Source of the DNA: Ulva prolifera
Lineage: Eukaryota > Chlorophyta > Ulvophyceae > Ulvales > Ulvaceae
Assembly: GCA_023078555.1 (NCBI GenBank)
Contig: CM041197.1
Coordinates: 3,731,999 to 3,795,998 of the forward strand
Length of the DNA stretch: 64,000 nucleotides
Reading direction: 5' to 3'
In this document: one piece after another, positions 53,995 to 64,000 of the stretch
How the letters are laid out: each line of letters starts with the position of its first letter
Position numbering within the stretch: the first letter of the stretch is position 1
Position numbers and translations under genes: made by a program
Notes under the pieces: model-generated
What the model was told of the DNA's origin: nothing
The model's input: only the letters and a program-made list of their open reading frames with translations
Database searches by the model: none

Positions 53995-56732
53995 ATGGAT
54001 CCGCGCCATGCTGCAGCAGTTGCAGGGCTGTCAAGTACCCAGAATAGGCCTACTTCCGCGCGCAGCGGAGACTTACTCGTCGGTCGCATGCGTACTCAGA
54101 GAATCCCTGTAGTGGGTACTTTAATTTCAAGGGACGGGCGTTTTACTGATCGTGCCCGCGTCGGCCGCAACGACGGTCCACTGTCCGGTCCTGGGGTGTG
54201 GGTGTGGTGGTCCCTGGGGGTGGTTCTGCGAGACGACGTGGTGGAGAGTCGGACGAGGGAGCTGGGTACGGCCAAGGAAGTGATTGTCACTACCTGTCTC
54301 GTGCTCTCCTCCTGGCTGCACGAGCAGGCAATGCTCGTGTCCTCGTGGGAGGGCAAAGGGAAGACCCCACATGGCTGCCTGGTGCCCCGGCGGTGGAAGC
54401 CCCTGTCGGGAAAGACAGAGGTGTGTGTGCCCGGTGTGCTGGTGGATCAGCTGAGCGCGATCTGCATTTACTGCCAGTCCACTGACACGGGGCCCGGCTA
54501 ACCTGTGGAGTGGGGCCAGGACTCAGTGCCGCCATTTGTGCAGGTTGAGATCACCGGCCACGTAAGTGAGTCTGGCCTCCCTAAGACCAGAATCACAGCG
54601 GAGAGAGATCCGGAGCTTCGCCAGCGGTTCGATCTTCCTCAGATCAACGTGGGGGGAAAGCGCAAAGGCCCGGACCCCCCGCGTCCAGACGGTGTGCTCT
54701 CTGCACGCATGTTGTTATGTAACGCAGTCACGTATGCTGTCCCCACATCGTGCGCGGCATGGCCTCCGCATTTGTGCACAAGTGACATGGGTGTTCTCGG
54801 TGCGGTGTATCATTGCTCCACCCCGCGACACGTCGTGTGGGCCTGGGCTTCCTTCATGTCTGGGCTGTCCCCTCATCGCACCAAGTTGTGGACAGCCGGA
54901 AAGGCGTCTCCCGCGGTGGAGGGTCACGGGTCCTCCAGGCACAGGGAGAGACCCACATCCAACCTCCCAGAGGACCTGAACCCGCTGGTGGCGTGGGTGC
55001 TGTATGAACACGCACACTACCTCCAGCTCGAGAGCATGGATGAAGATGAGCTCGAGCCGTGTCAGTCGATAGCACGGCACATTGGGGCCCGGTGCCACAG
55101 GATGTTGGCGAACACAAACGGGGTCCCTGCACAGCCGGTTTTCCAGCTGACCTCGGGCGTGCCGGTGTTAGCTGACATGCACACCTCGCACTCGGACCTC
55201 ATCAAAGCTTTCGTGCGCTCCTGTGACTTTCCATGACTCCGGCATGGACAGGGGGACTGCCTGTTGGTCTGTGTGCTGTCCTGTTCTACCAGGCATTTGT
55301 GCCTTATCGCATGCATGATCGTGGCCATGGTGCCCCGGGCCCTGTTTCTGTTGATCCCTCAAGTCTGGCCTGTCACCGGCCTGGGCTCGAGCTGTGTAGT
55401 CAGGTCTCTTTGCGTGCAGGATGTCAAGATCCTCGGTGAGTTTGTCGCCGCGCTCGACAACTTAGGACCCTGGGTATTGGCTTATGCGGCGGAGCACCCT
55501 CTGTTTGATTGTGCAGAGGTGCGAGGTGCCACTGACCTGTACATGCCATCGAGAGCTGCGTGTCTGTGCAGAGCTGTATATGCTTTCTGTTGCCCGTCCC
55601 CCATTGTTGAGTATACCTGGGATCTCGCCGTGCAGGGTGACCGAGTAGCCCGAGCTCTCCGTCCGGCGTGGAGTTCTGTGCAGGCATTCAACTCCCACAT
55701 CATGTGGGCATGTGAAGGGCTGCAGCTGACCTCTACGGAACTGGCGTCCTTCGCCACGAATGGGATCCACCCGTTCATGCATGCTTATCGGCGCCTCGTC
55801 GCCGTGGCTGTGACAGGGGACCCGGGGGCGCCTGTCCTGGAGAGGCGGCGTGTGCAGGTCATTCCAGCCTTGGAGCCCAGCCTCCTGGATCCCGCCTTTG
55901 CCGCCATCCTGGTGTGCACGGTGAATACCAGCAGTGCGCTACCAACCTTTTCTTCTCCATTGTTCAGGATTCAGTTGTTACCTGCTGTAGCCCCCGATGT
56001 GGGGCAAATCTCAGCTTTGCAGACAGTGCTCTCGTCTGAACCACGCGGTGCATCCAGGTTTGGTGAAATCGGGGTATGGTCAGCCCGTCAAGAGGCTGGC
56101 CGACGACCTGATCCCCTTGTGCCCCGCCCCACACGCTGTGGCACTGGGCGCTCAGGAGCTGGCGGTACCTTAGCGTGGGGCAGAAAGACACCGCGGGGAG
56201 CAGTTCCGGGAAATCAGCATCCCTGCCGGTTGTCCGCCTTAGGCCAGGATCATTCCCCGAGATCAAGGACTGGGATTATGCCGGCGCTGAAGAGCTTGCC
56301 AAGCTGTCCTTGGCCAAGGGGATGCAGAGCTCTCAGTGTTACATGTGCGAACCCCCGGTGATGGTCCCTAGTCCAGGAGTGTCTCTTGCAGAACATGCTC
56401 CCTGCATGTTCAGTCGTATGCGACTGAGTACTGGCCATCAGATCCTCCTGTTCTTTCACCAACGGGAGCATGTGCTGCTGTTAGTTGATCCAGAGTTGAC
56501 ATGCACGGGCCCTGGGACTACCAGCGTGTTCTGTTTGTTGTTGGCGACTCCGGTTAATGTTACAAGGGCGGAGCTCAATAACATTCCCGAAGGTATCCTC
56601 GCCACCCTGCCCGAGGACTTGCGGCAGCCGCCTGTCGTAGCACACCCCAGCCTACCCCTGGGGCAGGGGGTGCCGGTGACACCCCTGCCTCTGGCCAGCG
56701 CAACCGTCGACGAACCGGGAAGCACGAGGTAG
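53995..56732 (+). CDS. Unrecognised multi-exon gene family, copy 2
   Basis: It starts at an ATG at 53995 (MDPRHAAAVAG). Blocks in order: GTLISRDGRFTD with SWLHEQAMLVSSWEG; after an intron, VEITGHVSESGLPKT and GGKRKGPDPPRPDG; RHVVWAWASFMSG; NPLVAWVLYEHAHYL; LIKAF at 55212. A 207-bp intron (55213-55419) leads to DVKILGEFVAALDNLGPW, and a further exon ends at 55933 (VNTS, donor GTGCGC). Each block has a counterpart in the gene at 1-3602, with both introns in the same places. Near 56130 a C run adds one base relative to copy 1, moving the frame from LIPLC to WHWALRSWRYL, so this copy may also be damaged, or the base is an error. The final block (ILLFFHQREHVLLLVDPELT) ends at 56732. An alternative frame (ARTKSLMLRKMGLPPAKKG) continues beyond, so the true end is uncertain. 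Function unknown. Confidence 0.6.
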
Positions 56733-56999
56733 CTAAAGCACGTACCAAGTCGCTAATGCTGCGTAAGATGGGCCTGCCACCAGCCAAGAAGGGGGACACA
56801 GCCGCTGGCGGCACCGATACCGGCGGCAGCGACACTCAGGAATCCGGTGGGGACAGGGGCAACCACCCGCCCTGCGTCCAAGGTGGCCACAGGGCCAGAG
56901 GTGCTCGGCCTGGGTTCCGCTGCGGGGACCGGGGCAGGGGGGGGCAGTCTCCCAGCCGGGGGGGGGGGGGGGGGTGCGTGTGGCCCGTCCCGCAGAGGC

Positions 57000-57430
57000 T
57001 GTGCCGGTCACGGCAGCGACAGGGGGGTTGAGCCTGACTGTGGGGCGGGGGGTGGTTTGGGGGGGAAAGCAGCGGCGGTGGCAGATTCGGCGGCGAAGGC
57101 GGGATTGAACCCCACTGTGAGGGTGGCAGCCACTGGGGGGGCTGCGGAGGCATTGCCAGTCACAGCGCTGAAGGCGGGACTGAGTCCCGTGGAGGGGAGG
57201 GCAGCGGGGGGGGGGGACGCGGAGGCTACGGCAGGCTTGGCGGGGCAGGGCGGGTTGAGCCCAACGGTGGCGGGGGAGGCGGGGGGGGGGGACGCGGAGG
57301 CTACGGCAGGCTTGCGGGGGCAGGGCGGGTTGAGCCCAACGGTGGCGGGGGAGGCGGGGGGGGGGGGGCGCGGAGGCTACGGCAGGCTTGGCGGGGCAGG
57401 GCGGGTTGAGCCCAACGGTTGGCGGGGAGG

Positions 57431-57513
<83 letters not shown>

Positions 57514-57577
57514 CGCGGAGGCTACGGCAGGCTTGGCGGGGCAGGGCGGGTTGAGCCCAACGGTGGCGGGGGCGGGN
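57000..57577. repeat. GC-rich tandem repeats, 82-base poly-G run and an N
   Basis: Imperfect units containing GGAGGCTACGGCAGGCTTGG and GGGCGGGTTGAGCCCAACGG repeat about five times, separated by G runs, the longest at 57432-57513. In one frame they read AGQGGLSPTVAGEAGGGDAE, which may be a repetitive C-terminal extension of the gene upstream. A single undetermined base stands at 57577. Confidence 0.85.
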
Positions 57578-57587
57578 CAGCAAATCT

Positions 57588-57589
<2 letters not shown>

Positions 57590-57618
<29 letters not shown>
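57590..57618. repeat. Poly-C run of 29 bases
   Basis: It lies 12 bases after the N at 57577. A G-run region, an N and a C run in this order look like an uncertain assembly join. Confidence 0.85.
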
Positions 57619-57620
<2 letters not shown>

Positions 57621-58292
57621 GACTTTAGGACGCAAGGACTACTCATACATACAAGCTCTGCTAGACCACAAGGCATGCGTAGGCGACCTTTTGCGCACAT
57701 GCTGTACTTGTTGCCGGGTCTTCCTGCTCACACTGTGGCCGCGTGTTGGGTCGACGGCCCGATCGCGTTGAACAGTTCTGAGTAGCAGCTATAATTTCTG
57801 GGTGGCATTGCCGGAAACGCTGCAAAGCAACCCAACACTGGCCCAGGCACGTGCGCGCCGCCGCTCAATCTACCGCTGTGGCGTGCACTGAGTGATGCAT
57901 CCAGTTGGGGCGGGGGTGTGCACGTGCCGCGCAGGGGCTGCTCTGCCTTGAGCTGGGTGTGTTCCAGGCGCAGATGGCTGCAGCGGGTTCGATGGCCGGG
58001 CCATGATGCATTCGACCACCTAGGCTGCGCGTACAATGAGGTTCAAGCGCCAGCAGATGCATTGGGTTGTGTCGCAGCATGGGCTGGGTGCACGCGTGTG
58101 TGCGCGGGAGATTTGTTTGCATGCGTGCAGGTGAGGGTGTTGCCGTACGATACAAGGACAAAGTCGGACAGGCGGATAGCTCCGCTGGGGAAATGCACCA
58201 GAGCAGCAATGCCACCGGATGCCGCGTCTGGGCGTGGCCGTGCGGCCGCGTGTGCTCGGGTTGCGTTGGTGACCGGGGTATCCGGGTGATTT

Positions 58293-58362
58293 CGCAACAT
58301 GTGTGTTACGGCGGTGGCTTGCGGGTGCAGTGCCCGGCCATGTAATGCGCCAGACCTGTGTA
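58293..58362 (+). repeat. 70-bp dispersed repeat, copy 1 of an inverted pair
   Basis: It contains GTGTGTTACGGCGGTGGCTT and GCCCGGCCATGTAATGCGCC. A diverged copy lies on the opposite strand at 61178-61249. Similarity stops where the LINE tail begins, so the LINE may have inserted at its edge. Confidence 0.65.
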
Positions 58363-58371
58363 TGTATGTAG

Positions 58372-59300
58372 TTACAAAGGACAGAGGCCGGGCAGCGAGC
58401 CGTTGCCAGGAATACACACGCAAATCCACTCACGCAGTCATGGCACTAGGCCGGGAACGGGCACGTACCACAGCCCTACCGGTGATGGCAGCCAAAGATT
58501 GAAGCCCCGCACGGAGCACAAGAGCATTCCCCTTGCACAACGCCACACTCAACCAGTGCAGAGCATTCGTCACCAACAAAGCACGGTTCACCTAACCACA
58601 CCGAGACGCAACCTCCGCCAGCCGATTCAAGTGATTCATGGCAGGCCGTCCCAAGCGACCATGCGTCTCAAGCGACAACGGCACAAAATGTACGCATCGG
58701 GGTCGTACCCCCCCCCCCCCCCCCCCCCCCACCCCCCCCCAAACGATAATCATTGGTTTCTGCACGCCCGTGTCTCCGCAGCACCCCCGTCCTCTCGGGC
58801 CGCAATAGGAACCAGCACAGGGGTTCACAACCGACACATCTCCTACGCACAAAGGGTCACCCGGCGGCATAAAAATGAGTCCCCCAGCTTCTCCTGGGCC
58901 ACTGATCTGAACACCTGCGCCAGCGCCGCTGCCTGCGCGGCAGCGGCCCGCTCCCCGGGCCCCGCCGGGTCCTGGCCACCCGCTGCCGCCGCCAGGGCCG
59001 TAGCCTGCGCTGCGTCTGGGCGCCCCGTCTGGGCGTTGTGTCCGGCATCGGTGTCGGCGGCCGGAGCAGTTGCAACTTCTCTGAAATTCGTGCACGGATG
59101 CGCATGTAGTCACACGGCAGTGTCCACGCGCTCAGCTGGCAGCAACGGTGGAGATGCACACCGGGAAGCAATGCGTGGGCACCGACCAAATCAGTGGCCC
59201 CCTGCCCCCAAACTGTGCAGAGGAAGGCAGGGGCTCCAGAGGGGACCTCAGTGACCTCTGCCTCCATCGCCTCGCCGAAATTCACATCCAAGCTAATGTA
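58372..59300 (-). mobile_element. Second LINE remnant, 3' end
   Basis: The minus strand carries an alanine-rich region (ALAAAAGGQDPAGPGERAAA), then HFVPLSLETHGRLGRPAMNH, then LSVALCKGNALVLRAGLQSL, ending at a TGA at 58430. A short tail ends CCTTTGTAAC at about 58372. The motifs and terminal TTTGTAA match the LINE at 5346-6448, though it is a different subfamily. The upstream limit is approximate. Confidence 0.6.
58430..59113 (-). pseudogene. LINE ORF2 C-terminal region with an in-frame stop and frame changes
   Basis: The frame with PLSLETHGRLG meets a TAG at 58592 and continues in the same frame as VNRALLVTNALHWLSVALCK to the TGA at 58430. The block aligns with ALRVLSVSLQRGNA of the first LINE, so the TAG is a premature stop. 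Upstream, the alanine-rich part lies in another frame, and a G run on the coding strand (plus-strand C run at 58708-58740) falls just before the conserved block, as in the first LINE where a homopolymer splits the protein. Confidence 0.6.
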
Positions 59301-61560
59301 CAGGTCTGAAGCATGGAGGCTGTGGCAGCTTCGGGGACTGCACGCTCTGGTTTGCAAGTCTGTGGGGGACCATCACAGTGACGGGTGCTTGGAAAGGGGG
59401 ATGTAGAGTACGTGGTCAGGTCTTGACCGGAATAAGAGCATAACACTTGCAGGTCTGAGGACATCTCGCTTTGACTGTCAAAACCTGTCAAAAAAATCTG
59501 GTGTCATGGCGCTCACAGAGCTGTGGCAGAGACCAAGCAGAGCACACGCACCGCAATCACGACACAGAAACTGCTCGTCGATTGCGCAGAAGCAGGATGT
59601 CACGCGATTGCGCAGAAGCGGGAACGTATTTAGGTGTAATCCCAAACGCGCTACGCAGTAGATATGCAAGAGAAACAGGGGAATGTGGTGTGTATATGTG
59701 TTGCTGCACAGTGGCAGTCCACACCGCTGCGCTTGAAAGTGAGAGTTCTTTGACGTTCAACGATCATGCCACACTACATTGCTGTGCTCAACGTGGGCGC
59801 CACGTTCCGGCGACAATAAACGTCGGTCACAGGCTGAACGCCACGCGCAGATGCCTGCCGATTGGCAAGAAAAAGCATAGAGACTGTGCCGGACTGCAAA
59901 ACATACTCATTATCTATGATATCGTCTACTGGGAGGAGCATGCTCGGTGTTGGTGAGATGAATGTGCCGACCTGCATTACCGAGTCTCGCAGCAGCGCAA
60001 AACAAATGCAGCGATGCGATCTGAAGACATTCACGACGATAATAGTCATTCAAATCGAGGCATCAAAGCAGAGAGCGACACATCAAGGCGAGAGCACAAG
60101 TGGAAGCGTTGAAGCTGCCGCTTAGATGCATTGAAATGAAGCGTCCGGATAACGCGCACAGAGAAATCGTCTCAACCAGCGACTGAGGATCATTCACGCA
60201 CCGTGCGAGATTCATGTTCAGGCGCAGACATCTCTGCTTGACACCTAGCTGTCAAGAATACTTCAGGAGCCTGTATCAATCGTGTTTGTTCCATGCTGCA
60301 GACTACACGGCCGCCCATACAATCGCAATTTGAACTTCCGCCCGATTCGAGAGGGGAGTGTCAAGTACTGTTGGCAAGTATCGTGGAGGATCAAATTTGT
60401 TATGGCCGATCCCAAGCGCCACCGGCGCGGTACCGATGTTCATGCATGTTCCACGTGCCATGTCTGTTATGCAAGGACAGGTTCGTCGCGAATCGCAGTA
60501 GCAATGGCATGGATTTTCAAGCAAGCGCCTTTGCAATGTGCGCGGCCCCTATAGACACCGCTGCAGCGCTCCCCCTGGGCACGCAAGGCTTCCCCCATGC
60601 CTCCTCAATTCGGGTAATTACTGCTGCAGCTGGCAGATCGAGGGTCCAGCTCCGGCTAGAGGCCTCAATAGGATGCAGTGCCGGTGGAGGCAGAGCAACT
60701 GTGCAATCTCTGCGATGCGTTGCAGGGTGGTGGACTTACAGTCACGGAACACATGTTACACATATGGTATGTATAGTATGTTGGCACGCACGTGGGAATG
60801 GTTATGGGGACCCACCGTTGGCGGGGGAGGGTTGAGTTGACACATGCAACTGGGGCCACCAGCCCAGCTGTAGCCATGGCCATGTTGCCTAGCGTTACAA
60901 CCATGTTGGCCAAGCATGGAAACTGCACGCAACCTGGCATATAGGCTAGCGTACAGGCCTGTTGTATGGAACCACGACGATTTCGACCTGACATAAACTA
61001 TGATGGCCATGGGGGTGTAGCAGCTACTGCACACTGGCAGCGTTTCAAGGACCAAGCCACACAGCCAGATATACGCAGCCCTTGCAAATGGTGGTGCCTG
61101 CTGATCCGCAGGGGAGCCACGCATGGCAATAATAGGAGCGCGGGGGCCCGGCACAGCGTGATGAGCACCCGACAGCACACAGGTCTGGCGCAGTACATGG
61201 CCGGGCGTGTGCACCCACAAGCCACCGCTGTAACACACACGTTGCGCAATCAAGATCTGCCGATGCTTTGGCCCTACGAATCTCTTGTTTGCTTTGTCGT
61301 CAGAGCAATGCTCTCAAGTCCGATGCACGCGAGCATGGCGTACGGGGCAAAACGCTGAACGTGTACGACCGATTCGCATACGCTACGTTCGCACATTGTA
61401 GATGTGCAAATGTTGCGAGGTTAAGTAAGTGTCCTGTCAAGGCTGCTACATCTCCCATGTCCTCTAAAGCATCTTGAACTGCTGGTATGGAGGAGCGGCA
61501 TGTTTCTGAATTCTGCTGATTTGCTGTCGTGTTCAGGGTCTGGTCCACACTGAATATTTT
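59301..61560. other. Stretch without a recognised gene
   Basis: It holds the second copy of the 70-bp repeat (61178-61249). Open frames at 59471-59956 (+) and 60293-60835 (+) lack family motifs and clear splice junctions. Confidence 0.4.
61178..61249 (-). repeat. 70-bp dispersed repeat, copy 2 of an inverted pair
   Basis: Its reverse complement matches 58293-58362 over about 70 bp (GTGTGTTACAGCGGTGGCTT and GCCCGGCCATGTACTGCGCC), with substitutions and a small gap. Confidence 0.65.
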
Positions 61561-64000
61561 ATGGAGTCAGCAACCTCTGTTGCAGAAGTCAGAAATGCAG
61601 GAGACCAGCCACTGCCACCATCCAATGACAGTGCCTTGGATAAGCTCTTATCTGTCAACAGTAAGGCGCTTCGGCAGAATTTGCTCGAACTTTACGGGAA
61701 AGATGAAGCTGCTTTCAAGGCTGTGTTTGAACAAGCTAGCAAGTTGACCGGATCCGATTGGGATGGAAACGTCGCGAGCGCTTTGGGTGCGCCTGCTCCT
61801 GAACGTTTGAAGCACTGCTCCAGTTCAGACATATCCTCACAAAAGGAGATGGTTTATACGAGATGCATTGTATGCAGAAAAGCTATCCCAGTCGACCCTG
61901 CGAGGTGTGCCGCTCTGCGATCTTGTCTCTGGGCTATTTCCGGCCTTGCATGTAAATCGACTGCGAACTAGCGCATGAAATATCTACGGCACTTGTTGTG
62001 GCTATTCTGGCGTTGTGCAGGAACGGATACACGCGCGCTGCTGAAAGATGAGGATCCTCCCGAACCTGACATGTTGGAAGGCCTGTACAAGCTGCAGGAA
62101 GGCAGGAATAGTGGCTTGTTGTTGCCGGTAACTGGACCACTGCAGACCTGGTTCGACGGTGCAGAGCCAGTACCAATACAGCTCCAAGAAGAAGATAAAG
62201 CAATGTTCAGGACAGGAACGCTTGATGATGCAATTCTGAGCTTATGTGCTGGGCAAGCTGCCTTCGGAATGTTTCTTGACGATCTGGCAGGATAAAGCGC
62301 GTGGATTGGTGTGCTCGATCTTCGAGATGCGTGGGGATTGTCACTGCCTGTTGTCTACTCAGTGCTGCAGGTCTCAGGGAAGTTGCCGATGTGCAGTGAC
62401 GTACTGTGGCATCCCCACATCTTCACTGACCCCATAGATAAGACGTCATTGCTCCATGTTGCGCGCCTGACACTGAAGGACATGTACAGGCATGTGGGAC
62501 AATCTCATATCAAATCCAATGTGGCAACTGCTGCTGCAAGATCAGAGAGACCACAAACCATGGAGCCGTGCTCGCGACAAGTCAGATGCATCTGTGACCA
62601 GTAGTCGAGATCGGCCTGACATGGTGCTTCTGTTCTCTTCGGTCCTCCTCTTCAAGGGCGAGGAGCAGGAAAGGCCAGAGATGCAGAACGTTGCAGAGGA
62701 TGAGCTACTGAGCAAGATGCAGCAGCGGTGGGCCAAGTTGAGATATGGGAACAAGGTGGGTATGATTGCGGGGACAAATGCGTGTGCGTGGGGCTTGCAT
62801 AATCTGGCCAGGTGCCACCCTGTTCTTTGCTGATGGTCCCTGGTGCCCTGTTTCAGGTGAAATACATCCTCGCCTACACTGCGTGCGGCCCTCGAGTGCA
62901 ATTCTGGGCAGTGCTGCGGCCCACTGTGGAGAATGGCTTCAAGCTTTCCACCCTCCGCTTAGGACAACAGATGAACATGTCTGACCCACGCCAACGCATG
63001 ATCATCATCCGACAAGCTTTGCTCAGCGCTGCAATATTGTACCGCTTGAGCAGGTGTCTTCCACCGACACAGCCACCGTTATTACTAACAGCAGGCGCCT
63101 TGCCGCACCGCTCCAAGGTGGAGGTCAAAGTGGGTGGAGCAAGGACTGTGGTGCGGAAGCACATCAGCCACGAGAGCCAGCAGCAGCTGCAATGTCCAGA
63201 AAGGCTGACAAAGCTGATGGCTCTGTACACTGAGCTGCGGAGTCGGCCGAGCATATACATCATCCATCCCGTCAGCATCAAGCATTTGAACCACGGCTGG
63301 CCGGCGTACATTGATTTCACTCCGTTGGGTGTGCCCATCCATCTTTGGCTGCTTCGATGATTGCACAAATCGAGCAGTGGGAAGTTGCGCATATGTCGTC
63401 AATGCCAATGGTCATATGATGTGTTGGAGGTTCTGGACTCATATTGGTAATAAGTTTTCAGCTTTGTTGATTGCTAGCACGGCGCTTGTGCATGTGACAT
63501 GCCAGCTGCAATGCATAGAAACTGCATGATTGATCGAAAGCATTGTGCAGGAACTCCAGTCATGATGATCATGGGTTGTCAGGATGAGTCGCTTGAGCTC
63601 ACTTGGCACGGAATCATTTTGCATGTTTTGAAGGGCATTTGCCACTTGCACACATTGAAGTACATCCACTGTGACTTGCGATGGGACAATGTTGTGATTT
63701 GTGATCAAGACCACAATGGTGAAGGCATACAGCAGCATGCACGAATCATCGATCTAGAGCATGCTGTTCCGCTCAACTCGGAAGTGAATGAGGAGGATGA
63801 GCACATCAAAGCCTGGGGAGAGGCGAACGATGCCCTATTTGGCGGCATGAAGGTGACCGTGCAAGTCGACCTGTACTGCATCGGCAACATGATTCTGTGG
63901 CTGCTGGATCGCAGAATGGGCAATGCAAGCTGGCGTGGTTTTGGGCTCAGACTGGTTGCAGGTGAATATGCGTCTGCACAGGCTGCAGCCGACGTGTGGC
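61561..64000 (+). CDS. Crinkler-type (CR) gene: nuclease-like segment plus kinase-like domain, incomplete
   Basis: A likely start is the ATG at 61561 (MESATSVAEV). Middle exons include KALRQNLLELYGKDEAAF and LLLPVTGPLQTWFDG. A segment with RPDMVLLFSSVLLFKGEEQE resembles the PD-(D/E)XK-like region before kinase domains in Crinkler-type proteins, but the expected Glu-x-Lys reads Glu-Glu-Gln. An exon ends at 62755 (YGNK) and joins in phase to 62857-63328 (YILAYTACG ... DFTPLG), which holds a kinase N-lobe. The next exon from 63551 has the catalytic loop IHCDLRWDNVVI at about 63664 and IIDLEHA in place of DFG at 63748, both typical of this kinase group. A TAA at 62293 and a one-base shift near 62490 break the model, so it may be a pseudogene or have missed introns. 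It runs off the window. CR proteins are known as effectors and as products of conflict between genomes; the role here is unknown. Confidence 0.6.

Overview
This 64 kb window is eukaryotic nuclear DNA, not bacterial. Several genes can be assembled only by removing GT-AG introns whose phases match. Coding density is low, and much of the window is transposons, satellites and long G/C homopolymers. The mix (Ty3/Gypsy, LINE, hAT and CACTA/EnSpm-like elements plus a Crinkler-type kinase-like gene) suggests an alga, perhaps green, or another protist. This placement is an inference with low confidence; no rRNA or clear housekeeping gene is present.

Layout. 0-4.2 kb (minus): copy 1 of an unrecognised multi-exon gene family, cut by a complete short hAT element with an 8-bp target-site duplication, and preceded by four tandem palindromes. 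5.3-6.4 kb: 3' part of a LINE. 7.1-14.4 kb (minus): a decayed Ty3/Gypsy element whose pol carries a PHD finger. 14.8-16.6 kb (minus): a three-exon gene for a predicted secreted protein. 16.2-18.3 kb: a cluster of isolated LINE 3' tails. 20.8-25.4 kb (minus): first CACTA-like transposase gene. 25.4-31 kb: no recognisable gene. 31.0-34.7 kb (minus): a multi-exon gene of unknown function with a long GACACA microsatellite in an intron. 36.5-39.4 kb: about 39 copies of a 74-bp minisatellite. 39.7-46.2 kb (minus): second CACTA-like transposase gene. 48.4-49.3 kb: a 193-bp satellite. 50.6-52.1 kb (plus): a multi-exon gene of unknown function, with a second hAT remnant just after it. 53.4-56.7 kb (plus): a second tandem palindrome array followed by copy 2 of the family from the left edge. 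57-57.6 kb: GC-rich repeats, an 82-base G run and one N. 58.4-59.3 kb (minus): a second LINE remnant. 61.6 kb to the end (plus): a Crinkler-type gene with a nuclease-like segment and a kinase-like domain, running off the window.

The strongest candidate for something undescribed is the paired architecture at 0-4.2 kb and 53.4-56.7 kb. Two diverged paralogues in opposite orientation share two intron positions. Each is preceded, about 250-300 bp before its likely start codon, by four tandem units that each hold one long palindrome. The palindromes differ between the two loci, but the arrangement is the same, and one array shows a compensated base change between its arms.
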